Shown here: positions 9,375-16,991 of the stretch, piece after piece | Layout: each line of letters starts with the position of its first letter | How positions within the stretch are numbered: the stretch's first letter is position 1 | Source of the DNA: Bacteroidales bacterium | GTDB lineage: Bacteria > Bacteroidota > Bacteroidia > Bacteroidales > F082 | DNA length: 64,000 nt | Assembly (NCBI GenBank): GCA_017460915.1 | Contig: JAFUAA010000046.1 | Location: 1 to 64,000, forward strand | Reading direction: 5' to 3' | The notes under the pieces: generated by a model | Databases searched by the model: none | What the model was told of the DNA's origin: nothing | What the model saw: only the letters and a program-made list of their open reading frames with translations | Translations under genes and position numbers: made by a program

Positions 9375-10289
9375 ATGAAGAAATTAGCATTAATTGGTGC
9401 AATGGTTGTCACGATGATGGCAAGTTGCACATCCATGAAGGTAGTCGATTCCAACGCTGCCTTGAATGCCGGTGCCGCTGCAGTGCAAGCCCTCACCATT
9501 AGCGACTCGCAGATTAAGGAACTGTGTAGCCAGTACATGGTGGAATCCGACGGGCAAAACACCATCCTACCCGCCGACAACAGCTACACGCAGCGCCTTG
9601 ACCGCATCATGGCGCGTTTCCACAACATCGGCGACTTGAACCTGAACTACAAAGTGTATCAGTCGAGTACGGTCAACGCCTTTGCCAGTGGCGACGGCAG
9701 CGTGCGCGTCTACAGCGGCCTGATGGACGTGATGAACGACGACGAGGTGTTTGCCGTCATCGGGCACGAATTGGGACACCTTATTAATAAAGACGTCCGC
9801 GACGCCTATCGCACCTCCTACCTGATGGTGGCCGCCCGTTACGGCATTGCCGCCTACAGCCAAACCGCTGGTGCCATCTCACAAGGCTTCCTCGGTGACC
9901 TCGGCCAACAGCTGGCCAGCAATGCCTACTCGCGCAAGCAGGAGACCCAAGCCGACGAAACGGCATTCCAATTCTGCATCAAGAATGGCGTCGACCCGTA
10001 TGCCATGTATCATGCACTCAACGTGTTGGTCAGCCTTGAAGGCAACAGCGGCTCTTCGAGCAGAATAGCCGAACTGATATCGACCCACCCCAACACCAGC
10101 AAACGCGCCGCCCACATCAAGGAGATGGCCGAAGCTGCGGGTTATAAGATGACTTCTACAGGCACAACGGGCGGAACAAACACCTCTGGCACATCGCCCA
10201 AAAAGACCGTCAAAACCGGAAACTCGAATTCAGGCAGCAGCGGCACGACAGGTTCGGGTGGAAAGACAATAAAAGTTGGAAAAAACTAA
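9375..10289 (+). CDS. M48 family metallopeptidase, lipoprotein
   Basis: A 304-residue protein. The N-terminal lipoprotein signal has Cys at MMASCTS, so it is probably anchored in the outer membrane facing the periplasm. The M48 domain carries the zinc motif HELGH (about residue 136, in VFAVIGHELGHLINKD) and the third ligand Glu in the QETQADETAFQF region, as in LoiP/BepA/YcaL-type proteases that handle misfolded outer-membrane proteins. The STHPNTSKRAAHI motif is typical near the end of the domain. The last 50 residues are a low-complexity Gly/Ser/Thr linker with Lys. It converges with the response regulator gene, overlapping it by 4 bases. Confidence 0.92.
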   Translation: MKKLALIGAMVVTMMASCTSMKVVDSNAALNAGAAAVQALTISDSQIKELCSQYMVESDGQNTILPADNSYTQRLDRIMARFHNIGDLNLNYKVYQSSTVNAFASGDGSVRVYSGLMDVMNDDEVFAVIGHELGHLINKDVRDAYRTSYLMVAARYGIAAYSQTAGAISQGFLGDLGQQLASNAYSRKQETQADETAFQFCIKNGVDPYAMYHALNVLVSLEGNSGSSSRIAELISTHPNTSKRAAHIKEMAEAAGYKMTSTGTTGGTNTSGTSPKKTVKTGNSNSGSSGTTGSGGKTIKVGKN

Positions 10290-10888
10290 ATCAAATGCTG
10301 TTCCATGGCAACACGCACCAACGAGGCCGTGTTGCCACACCCCAGTTTCTGACGAAGGTTTTTCGTGTAACTGTGTACGGTTTCAAAGCCAAGGCACAAA
10401 CGATTGGCGATTTCCTTCATCGTCAAGCCTTCGGCTATCAAGCCAAGGATCTCACGCTCGCGCATCGTCAAGGTGACGGGCGTTTCTTTTTCTGCCGAAA
10501 TCATTCGTTGAGCCTCTGCGCAAAGATAGGAGCCTCCTGAAGCGACGACCAAAATGGCTTTATGCAATTCTTCGGCATCCGCACCTTTGAGCACGTAACC
10601 CTGGGCTCCGTTTTGCAAGGCGCGACGGATTACTGCCGCCTCGGCAAACATGGTCAGAATGATGACGTGCAACTCGGGAAATGCTGTTTGCAACTGGCGG
10701 AGGGCGTCAATGCCATCGCCATCGGGCGGGGCCACATCCAAAAGAAGTGCTTCGGGCTTCAAAACAGGTAACATTTCAGTCAATTCAGCCAAAGTCGATG
10801 ACACGCCAACCACACGCGTATCAGCTTTCTCATTGATTATCTTGACCAAACCCTCTGTAACGAGACGATGGTCGTCAGCTATCATCAC
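10286..10888 (-). CDS. NarL/FixJ-type response regulator (receiver + LuxR HTH)
   Basis: A 200-residue protein. The receiver domain covers residues 1-120, with acidic pocket IADDH, phospho-acceptor Asp in ALLLDVAPPDGDG, Thr in IILTMF and Lys in YVLKGAD. The LuxR-type HTH occupies about residues 137-195 (LTMREREILGLIAEGLTMKE, IANRLCLGFETVHSYTKNLR). It is the partner of the histidine kinase immediately upstream; the kinase stop and this start overlap (10885-10888). Phosphorylation should allow DNA binding; targets are unknown. The regulator is intact although its kinase gene is broken, so the system may be inactive or fed by another kinase. Confidence 0.9.
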   Translation of the reverse strand: MMIADDHRLVTEGLVKIINEKADTRVVGVSSTLAELTEMLPVLKPEALLLDVAPPDGDGIDALRQLQTAFPELHVIILTMFAEAAVIRRALQNGAQGYVLKGADAEELHKAILVVASGGSYLCAEAQRMISAEKETPVTLTMREREILGLIAEGLTMKEIANRLCLGFETVHSYTKNLRQKLGCGNTASLVRVAMEQHLI

Positions 10889-11807
10889 ATTGATCTTTTT
10901 CCACCTTTTTTGATTTCAATATTGATTTCGGTGCCTTCGTTGGGTTTGGAATAGATGGTCATGGTGCCACCAATGGCCTTAACCCTTTCATGGATACCGA
11001 TCAAGCCATAGCTCTCGCTCTGTGAAACATCCGGCATTCCGCTCCCGTCATCGCTCACATTGATTATCGTATTACCGTCATTTACAATGAGTTGCACAGT
11101 AATATGGTTGGCATTGGCGTTTTTAACGGCATTGTTGACCAATTCATAGACAATACAATAGACAAGTTCTTCGTTTGCAACATGTTTGTCGTTCCCATAG
11201 AAAGCGAAACTTACGTTTTTCATCGTTTTGCAATAGTCGTGCAATGCTGTCCGCAATCCGCAACGTTGCAGTGCGTCGGGCAAAAGATGGTGCGCCACGT
11301 TGCGCATTTCCCTCATGGCTTCATCAGTCAGTTCGGAGGCCTTGTCATCGGCGACCGAAAGGTGCTGCTTGACGGCCGTCAGCAAGCCACCCAAGCGATC
11401 ATGGAGGTCGCGGGCAAGGCGGACGCGCTCGCCCAACTCGCCGTTTTCTTGCTTTGCCTTACGGCGCGCCACAAAAGGAAAAACAACAAAACAAGCAGCA
11501 ACAAAATGCAGCCGACCAAAACAGAACCCATTGCATACCAATGCTTTTCCCTTTTCAATTGCTCGATGGCGGCTTGTTTCTTCTCCGTTTCGTAGAGCAC
11601 TTCCATTTGAGAGAGGCTGGATTGGTAATTGGTCGTAGCGAATTGCTCCATTCCGTTGAAAACCGTGACAACACATTCCTTTACTTTCTGAGTTTCACCA
11701 AGTTCAGCGTATATCTGCGTCAGATAGACATAGCTGCCAAGGTCGTTGTAGGTGTCTGATTCGCCCGCATTGATGGCTTTCCACGCATATTCCTCCGCCT
11801 GTCGCCA
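10885..11807 (-). pseudogene. Histidine kinase part of a TPR sensor kinase (broken)
   Basis: Continues in frame after the TAA at 11808-11810. It reads WRQAEEYAWKAINAGESD, TPR-type helices, a coiled coil (LSQMEVLYETEKKQAAIEQL) and one membrane helix (YAMGSVLVGCILLLLVLLFF). Near 11457 the frame changes: one missing G would give VRAKQENGELGERVRLARDLHDRLGG. The conserved HisKA_3 box (RLARDLHDRLGGLL) and the ATPase domain (VYELVNNAVKNANAN, SDDGSGMPD) follow, ending at 10885. This is the NarL-partner type of kinase (HPK7). With the upstream stop and frameshift, the gene has three lesions. Without them it would be about 620 residues. Confidence 0.75.
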
Positions 11808-12753
11808 TTACTTGCGTTCCATCGCCAATTCGCAGCAGGCGTTGTAGAGGTCGCCGACCGTCTCCGACCTCACGTCATCGTTCATCAGCTCCAAGGCTTC
11901 CTCGACAAGAGCCTCGGCGCGGTCAAGGTCGCAGTAGTGTTTCTTCTGGATTCGCGCCAAAACCAATAAGGTCACAATGTAATCCTCTCGTTCCTCCTCG
12001 GCGTGACGGCTATAATAATTGTAGCAAATCCGGGCCGATTCATCTGCTTTCGGCAAGTCGCTGCCAAGGTATAATTTCGCCAAGCCTTTGTGCGGCATGG
12101 CGATCAGCAACGAGTCGCCAGAAGCTTCGGCTACGGCAACCGCCAGCAAGTAAGTGCGTTCGGCTTCCTCGCCATTGCCCATACTGCCATAGAGTTCGCC
12201 GATGCTGTAATAAAGGATTGCCGTCGATTCCATCCAATGGTGCTTCTCGAAAATGGGTGCCGCCAACTGGTAATAATGGATGGCCAAATGCGCCTTGTCC
12301 TGCATGTTATAGACATTGGCGATGGAGCCGTAAAGCGCGCTGAGGTTGTCGTCGATGTCCGATTCCTTGTAGCGTTTGTCGCCTTTCATCTGCTCGGTCA
12401 CATGCAGGGCTTGGTCGAAATAGTCGAGGGCCGTTTCGTAATCATCGCCGCTGTAGGAGATCAGCCCCAAGATCCTCAAGGCATCCACACGGGCGTTCAG
12501 GGCGTTCATCCTATAGGAAAGCTCGACGGCCTTTTGCGCATATTCGGCCGATCGGTTTCCGTCGGTTTGAAGATAGCCCCACATCAGGTTCAGGTAAATG
12601 CGCATCAACTCGTTGTGGTCGAATATGCTGGCCGCTTTTCAGCACCATTTCCAACGAGTCGGTCTTGCGGTTGCGATGGTCGGAATATTGCGCCATTGCC
12701 GTCCCGAAGCGCAACAGCAGAGCCATCAGCAGAACATGGTAAATCCTTTTCAT
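11808..12753 (-). pseudogene. TPR sensor part of the same histidine kinase (broken)
   Basis: ATG 12753 starts a signal peptide (MKRIYHVLLMALLLRFGTAM). At about 12630-12633 the frame changes, with an extra C in GGCC; the ancestral reading is KSGSIFDHNELMRIYLNLMW. At least five TPR units follow (AEYAQKAVELSYRMNALNAR, DDYETALDYFDQALHVTEQM, AHLAIHYYQLAAPIFEKHH, EAERTYLLAVAVAEASGDS). The frame ends at TAA 11808-11810, just after CELAMERK. The kinase part follows in frame, so CAA to TAA is a likely nonsense change. Periplasmic TPR sensors with a NarL partner are frequent in Bacteroidetes; the ligand is unknown. Confidence 0.75.
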
Positions 12754-12760
12754 CACTGGG

Positions 12761-12768
12761 CAAAATTA
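12761..12768 (-). promoter_or_regulatory. -7 box TAATTTTG for the sensor kinase gene
   Basis: Reads TAATTTTG on the minus strand, 8 bases from the ATG at 12753, so the leader would be very short. Confidence 0.5.
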
Positions 12769-12841
12769 GAAATTATTTGGCAAGTTTCGCGAATATTTTG
12801 GCATTCAAGGGCAAAACCCCCCATTTGGGGGATTGATGCGC

Positions 12842-13687
12842 ATGGTTTATGCCCATATTTTTGCATCGGATTACTTTAATACCCAAAAAAGCATTAGAAC
12901 CAGCGTCATCTTATTGGCAGTCATTGCCATAATGACGAGCTGCACGAAAGAAAGCAGCGAAAAGAAGATCCTTTCGTTCTCGTTCGTATCGCCCCAAGTG
13001 GCGGCAACGATTACGGAAAACGCCAAGACCATCGTGGCCGTCGTGCCTGAAGGGACGGAAGTCACTTCCATGATTCCCATCATCACCGTTTCTGACAATG
13101 CCACCGTCAATCCCGCGTCGGGCATCCCGATGGACTTCACCGCCCCCGTCGTCTACACCGTGACGGCTGAAGACGGCTCGCAAGCCACTTACACCGTGAC
13201 CGTGACCTTCGGCAACGGAGGTGGCGGAGGTGGCGGCCAAACCACCGACCCGACCGAGATTTCCGGTTACATCGATGCCAACACCACTTGGCCCGACCTC
13301 GGCCTGCCCGTGGACTACATCATCAACGGCAAAATGAACATCAACGGCAACACCCTCCTCACCATCGAACCCAGTGTCACCATCATGTTCACTGGCACCA
13401 ATGGAGCCATCGAAGTGGGCGAAAACGCCGGCCTCCGTATGGTGGGTACTGCCGACAAGCCCATCAAGTTTGTCGGCCCTGCCAACAACCCCAACAAAGG
13501 CTCGTGGCAACAAATCCGACTCAACTCGAAGCGTGCCGACAACGTTTGGGAATACGTCGAGTTCATCAATGGCGGCTCTGACGACTACGTTTGGAACGCC
13601 GTCATTGACCTGCAAGGCGCCAAGGTTTCCATGAAGAACTGCACCATCGACGGCTCGCTCGGCTATGGCATCGATATGGAGTATTAG
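12842..13687 (+). pseudogene. Lipoprotein with Ig-like domain and beta-helix, N-terminal part before an in-frame stop
   Basis: Encodes a lipoprotein signal (SVILLAVIAIMTSCTKES), then an Ig-like domain of the DUF5018 kind (ILSFSFVSP...ITVSDNATVNPASGIP...TVTAEDGSQATYTVTVTF). A Gly-rich linker leads into a right-handed beta-helix (NGNTLLTIEPSVTIMFTGTN, AGLRMVGTADKPIKFVG). The frame stops at TAG 13685-13687 in the middle of a helix coil, and the same frame goes on with matching coils. The start is uncertain: the first ATGs (12836, 12842) lie upstream of the -7 box at 12856-12863, so translation probably begins after about 12868, perhaps at a non-ATG codon near 12889. Probably a surface protein; function unknown. 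Confidence 0.65.
12856..12863 (+). promoter_or_regulatory. -7 box TATTTTTG for the beta-helix lipoprotein
   Basis: Reads TATTTTTG. It lies downstream of the first ATG codons of the lipoprotein frame, which argues that the real start codon is further in. Confidence 0.45.
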
Positions 13688-14386
13688 ACCCGCTTCACCG
13701 CCTTTGAGGGAAACACCATCAAGAACTGCGCCCAATACCCCATCGTGAGTGAAGATTGGGTTGGTCTCCTCGACCTGACTGCCAATAACACCTTCGAGAG
13801 CAACGGCTACAACTTCATCGACGCCCACTGCCGCGACATCAACATGGAACAACACACCACGCTGAAGGCCATGCCCATACCTTATTATATGGAAAGGGGC
13901 CTTTGGATTACTGGCGGCTTCAAGCTCACCATCGAGCCTGGCACGCAAATGTACTTCAAGAGCGATCAAAACGTCGACATGGAAGATGTCGTGACCCTCA
14001 TCGCCGACGGCACTGCCGACAAGCCCATCGTTTTCCGTGGCATGGAGGACGAAACCAGCTATTGGAAGGGTGTCAAATACCACAGCACCAAGGAAGCCTC
14101 GGTGATGAACTACTGCCAAATCCTGAACTGCGGCGAGGATGACGCCTACTTCCACGGCGGTTGCATTTGCATCTACGACGACTCGCGCCTCACGCTCACC
14201 AACTGCACCATCGGCAAGAGCTATTACTACGGCATCACCGTGGACGGTGTGGAACTGTTCGGTCGCATCAACCACGGCAACAACACCTTCGTCAACTGCG
14301 GACACGGCAACGTGTGGCTCGAAAGCGGCGGCGAATGGAACGGCATCCAGTACGAAAGCGGACAAATCCTGAACGATTTGCCATAA
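13688..14386 (+). pseudogene. C-terminal part of the beta-helix lipoprotein
   Basis: In the same frame as the fragment ending at TAG 13685-13687. It continues directly as TRFTAFEGNTIKNCAQYPIV with beta-helix coils (KLTIEPGTQMYFKSDQNVDM, LIADGTADKPIVFRGMEDE, SRLTLTNCTIGKSYYYGI) that repeat the pattern of the first half, including the 'TADKPI.F.G' motif in both. It ends naturally at GQILNDLP, followed 12 bases later by a REP palindrome. If the stop were read as sense, the protein would be about 500 residues. Either a nonsense mutation or a sequence error. Confidence 0.65.
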
Positions 14387-14398
14387 AACCAATGTTTT

Positions 14399-14426
14399 GT
14401 AGAGACGCGCCATGGCGCGTCTCTAC
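14399..14426. repeat. REP family A palindrome (copy 2)
   Basis: A perfect 28-bp palindrome, arms GTAGAGACGCGCCA and TGGCGCGTCTCTAC, between two genes. Confidence 0.9.
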
Positions 14427-14453
14427 ACTTTTATCCCTAAAAACCAATCAACC

Positions 14454-15085
14454 ATGAAAAAAGCATTCATCCTATTCCTGATAGCAGCAGGATTCCTACA
14501 GGCCAACGCCCAAGAGCCTTATTACTGCACCACAAAAGGCGCGGTGCTGACCTACACCGACTACGACGCCAAAGGCAAGGAAAACGGATCGACCGTTCAA
14601 ACCTTCAAAGAAGTTACGGGGAAGACGGCAACTACGACATCACCGTGGAGTCGACGGTAAATGCTGCCGGTGTCGTCAACACCACCGAGGTGAAGGTTCA
14701 GATTCGTAACGGCAGCGCACAAATTGGCATGGGCGACGGAACGATTGACGTCACCGTCACAGACCCCGAGCTGTTCGATATTCCCAACAAATTAGCCGTT
14801 GGAATGAAACTGCCTTTAGGTGAAGCCATTGCCAACATCGGAGGATTCCGTGTGAAATCGACCATCACCGAAAACGAAGTCATTGACCGCGAGGAAATCA
14901 CCACGCCCGCTGGCGCCTTCAAATGCTATGTGGTGAAACAAACCTCGTCGGGTCGCGTGATGGGCATCAAGAGCGAGTCAACCATCAAGACTTGGTACTC
15001 TCGTGGTGTCGGCGTTGTGAAATCGGAGACTTACGGCAACGGAAAGATATCGAGTTCCAGCGTCTTGACATCAATTGAAAAGTAA
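14454..15085 (+). pseudogene. Secreted TapB/DUF3108-like protein, frameshifted
   Basis: Signal peptide MKKAFILFLIAAGFLQANAQ, then EPYYCTTKGAVLTYTDYDAK. At the GGGG run 14618-14621 the frame changes: one more G would give KEVTGEDGNYDITVESTVN. The second frame continues to 15085 with IPNKLAVGMKLPLGEAIANI, REEITTPAGAFKCYVVKQ and TWYSRGVGVVKSETY, all characteristic of the TapB/DUF3108-like periplasmic family. A deletion within a short G run is the simplest explanation and could be a sequencing error. Restored, the protein would be about 210 residues. Function of the family is not established. Confidence 0.7.
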
Positions 15086-15111
15086 TTATTCACCGAAAAA
15101 AACGCAAAACC

Positions 15112-15519
15112 ATGAAGAAACTATTTGTATTACTGACGATTATGTTGAGCCTCGCCATAGTTCCGGCACATGCCCAAATCGGCAAGAACATTGGTCGGGT
15201 CATCTCAAGAGGCGTGGAGAGAGGTGCGGAACGCGCAGCCGAAAAGGTGGCTGAAAAGGAAGCCGAAAGAATCAGCAAAAAGATTGAGGAGCAGGCCGAA
15301 AAGAGCGCAGCAGCCTTGGATTCACTCGGTCAAGCGGCCATAGAAGCCAACGACGCCTTGAACGAAGAACAAGAGCAACTGGAAGCCGAAGAGCAAACCG
15401 CCAAGAACAAGAACGCTGGCAAAAAGACCCAGAAACAAAGCGGAACGGACTATTCAGCCATCAATGCGGAACGTAAAGCGGCCAATGCCAAGCTAAAATA
15501 CGACGATTGGGACAAGTAG
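15112..15519 (+). CDS. Small secreted coiled-coil protein of unknown function
   Basis: A 135-residue protein with a signal peptide (ending VPAHAQ) and a charged alanine/glutamate-rich helix (RGAERAAEKVAEKEAERISK, IEANDALNEEQEQLEAEEQT), strongly predicted as coiled coil. It closes with a basic tail containing NAERKAANAKLKYDDWDK. No family is recognised. It follows the TapB-like gene by 26 bases on the same strand and may be co-transcribed. A hairpin terminator lies just downstream. Confidence 0.6.
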   Translation: MKKLFVLLTIMLSLAIVPAHAQIGKNIGRVISRGVERGAERAAEKVAEKEAERISKKIEEQAEKSAAALDSLGQAAIEANDALNEEQEQLEAEEQTAKNKNAGKKTQKQSGTDYSAINAERKAANAKLKYDDWDK

Positions 15520-15551
15520 AAAACATGTAGGTTCAAAACTTCATTCCAAGT

Positions 15552-15587
15552 GGAGCTGGGAGCATCATTCTCCCTGCTCCTTTTGTT
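15552..15587 (+). terminator. Rho-independent terminator
   Basis: Stem GGAGCTGGGAG with CTCCCTGCTCC, a 7-base loop, then TTTTGTTTT. It ends the plus-strand coiled-coil gene and lies against the 3' end of murD. Confidence 0.7.
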
Positions 15588-16991
15588 TTATTGCCCAAAT
15601 TGTTTCGCCAAGGCTTTGAACTTCCGCCCTCGCTCCTCGAAGTTCTTGTATTGGTCGTAGCTCGATGCGGCGGGCGAAAGCAGGACGACGTCGCCTTGCT
15701 TTGCGTGGGATTGAATGTAGGCAAAGGCTTCTTCCATTGAGGAATAATACGTATAAGTCGGCCCTTCGGCAGGCCCAGGAACCTTAACAGCACTACCCGC
15801 AAAGTCCTGAAAGGACGACCCTATTTCATCGGGGATTTCAATCTCCGCAACCTCGCAACACCTTACAAACCCTTTTATCAACCCCATCATCCTCTCCCCT
15901 GCCTTGCCCGTGAACAAAAGGTGTGGCACGGGATGCAGCCGCAGAAAATCCGCCAAGGGTTGGTAATCGATGCCACGGTCGAAGCCGCCAAGCAGCAGAA
16001 AATCGACGCGCCCCAAAGCCTTGCAAGCCTGAATGGTGGCTTGCGGAATGGTCGAAATGCTGTCATTGACAAAGCTGATGCCATGAAACGTGCCCACCGG
16101 CTCCAAACGGTGCTCCAACGGCTTGAAGGTGTATAGATAATGGATCAATTCGCGACAATCAATGCCGTAACTTTGGCAAGCCAACAATGCCGCCTTGACA
16201 TTCAGCAAGTTGTGTTCGCCTTTCAGCGGCGATGCCGTGCTGTCAATCATATCGTCGAAATCGAACAGAGAAAAGACTTTAATTTGATTGTTCGGCCCTT
16301 CGACAGGCTCAGGAGCCTCGGTATTGCAGGTCGTTGAGTCTGTCGACACGCAGTCTAACAAGGACTCGTGGATGACAGCGGTGTCGTTCTCGCCCATGAA
16401 GCGCAAAAGGTTGAGTTTCGCCTGTTTATAACGCCCAAAAGTGCCGAAATGGTCGAGATGTTCCTCAAAGACATTGAGCAACACACCCACTCGCGGACTG
16501 TTGTGCACATACTCCAATTGGTGCGCCGAAAGCTCATAAACGACGATGCTTTCCGGCTTGACGTCCTCCATCACATCGAAACAAGGAATACCGATGTTGC
16601 CCGTGAGGATGGCATCGCGGCCTGAGGATTTCAGCAGATGGTAAATCAGGCTCGTGGTCGTACTCTTGCCTTTCGTGCCGGTGATGCCGATGGTCTGTGC
16701 GTGGAACTGACTGAGAAACAGGTCGGTTTGTGAGGTGATTTCCACGCCTTTCGTGTCAAAATCCTTCAACGAAATGCCTGGCGTCTTGATGACGATGTCG
16801 TAGTCGCACATCGATTCAAGATATTGATTTCCAAAGTGTTTCACGCCATTCATCTCGTTTTTGTCCGCCACCGCGACGACCGCCTCAGGCAAATATTTCT
16901 GCACGAAACGCAATGTGGATCTCCCTTCGCGGCCAAAGCCGAGGATGAGGATGCGTTTTCCGCGTAACCGATTCCGTATCAAATCAAACAT
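15588..16991 (-). CDS. murD: MurD-type UDP-MurNAc-L-Ala:glutamate ligase (likely MurD2-like, L-Glu adding) with REP-derived insertions
   Basis: A 467-residue Mur ligase. The N-terminal Rossmann part (KRILILGFGREGRSTLRF) is followed by the ATP P-loop GITGTKGKSTTTSL (about 112-125), central domain (ILTGNIGIPCFDV, NVFEEHLDHFGTFGRYKQAK) and C-terminal domain (FVNDSISTIPQATIQA, LLGGFDRGIDYQPL, VVLLSPAASSYDQYKNFEER). It joins glutamate to UDP-MurNAc-L-Ala in the cytoplasm. The usual 'ELSSFQLE' reads ELSAHQLE. It overlaps the MurL-like gene upstream by 8 bases, as MurD2-MurL pairs do, so it may add L-Glu that MurL then inverts. Two segments (EAPEPVEGPNN, and EIPDEIGSSFQDFAGSAVKV) are translated from repeats at 16291-16320 and 15758-15846. 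Confidence 0.85.
   Translation of the reverse strand: MFDLIRNRLRGKRILILGFGREGRSTLRFVQKYLPEAVVAVADKNEMNGVKHFGNQYLESMCDYDIVIKTPGISLKDFDTKGVEITSQTDLFLSQFHAQTIGITGTKGKSTTTSLIYHLLKSSGRDAILTGNIGIPCFDVMEDVKPESIVVYELSAHQLEYVHNSPRVGVLLNVFEEHLDHFGTFGRYKQAKLNLLRFMGENDTAVIHESLLDCVSTDSTTCNTEAPEPVEGPNNQIKVFSLFDFDDMIDSTASPLKGEHNLLNVKAALLACQSYGIDCRELIHYLYTFKPLEHRLEPVGTFHGISFVNDSISTIPQATIQACKALGRVDFLLLGGFDRGIDYQPLADFLRLHPVPHLLFTGKAGERMMGLIKGFVRCCEVAEIEIPDEIGSSFQDFAGSAVKVPGPAEGPTYTYYSSMEEAFAYIQSHAKQGDVVLLSPAASSYDQYKNFEERGRKFKALAKQFGQ
15758..15846. repeat. REP families C and D inside murD
   Basis: 15758-15780 is a variant of the CCTTCGACAGGCTCAGG repeat (family C). 15799-15846 is a copy of the repeat seen at 47549-47598 (family D): the two match over about 48 bases in reverse orientation, with only a few differences. 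Both are translated within murD. Confidence 0.75.
16291..16320. repeat. REP family C (copy inside murD)
   Basis: Contains CCTTCGACAGGCTCAGG, translated as PEPVEGP in murD. Other copies at 15758, 17071 and 59008. Confidence 0.8.

Noticed and set aside
2692..13687. Stop-codon recoding as the reason for in-frame stops
   Set aside because: The internal stops are of all three kinds (TGA 2692, TAA 11808, TAG 13685 and 51193), and all three also end intact genes here, so no single codon can be reassigned.
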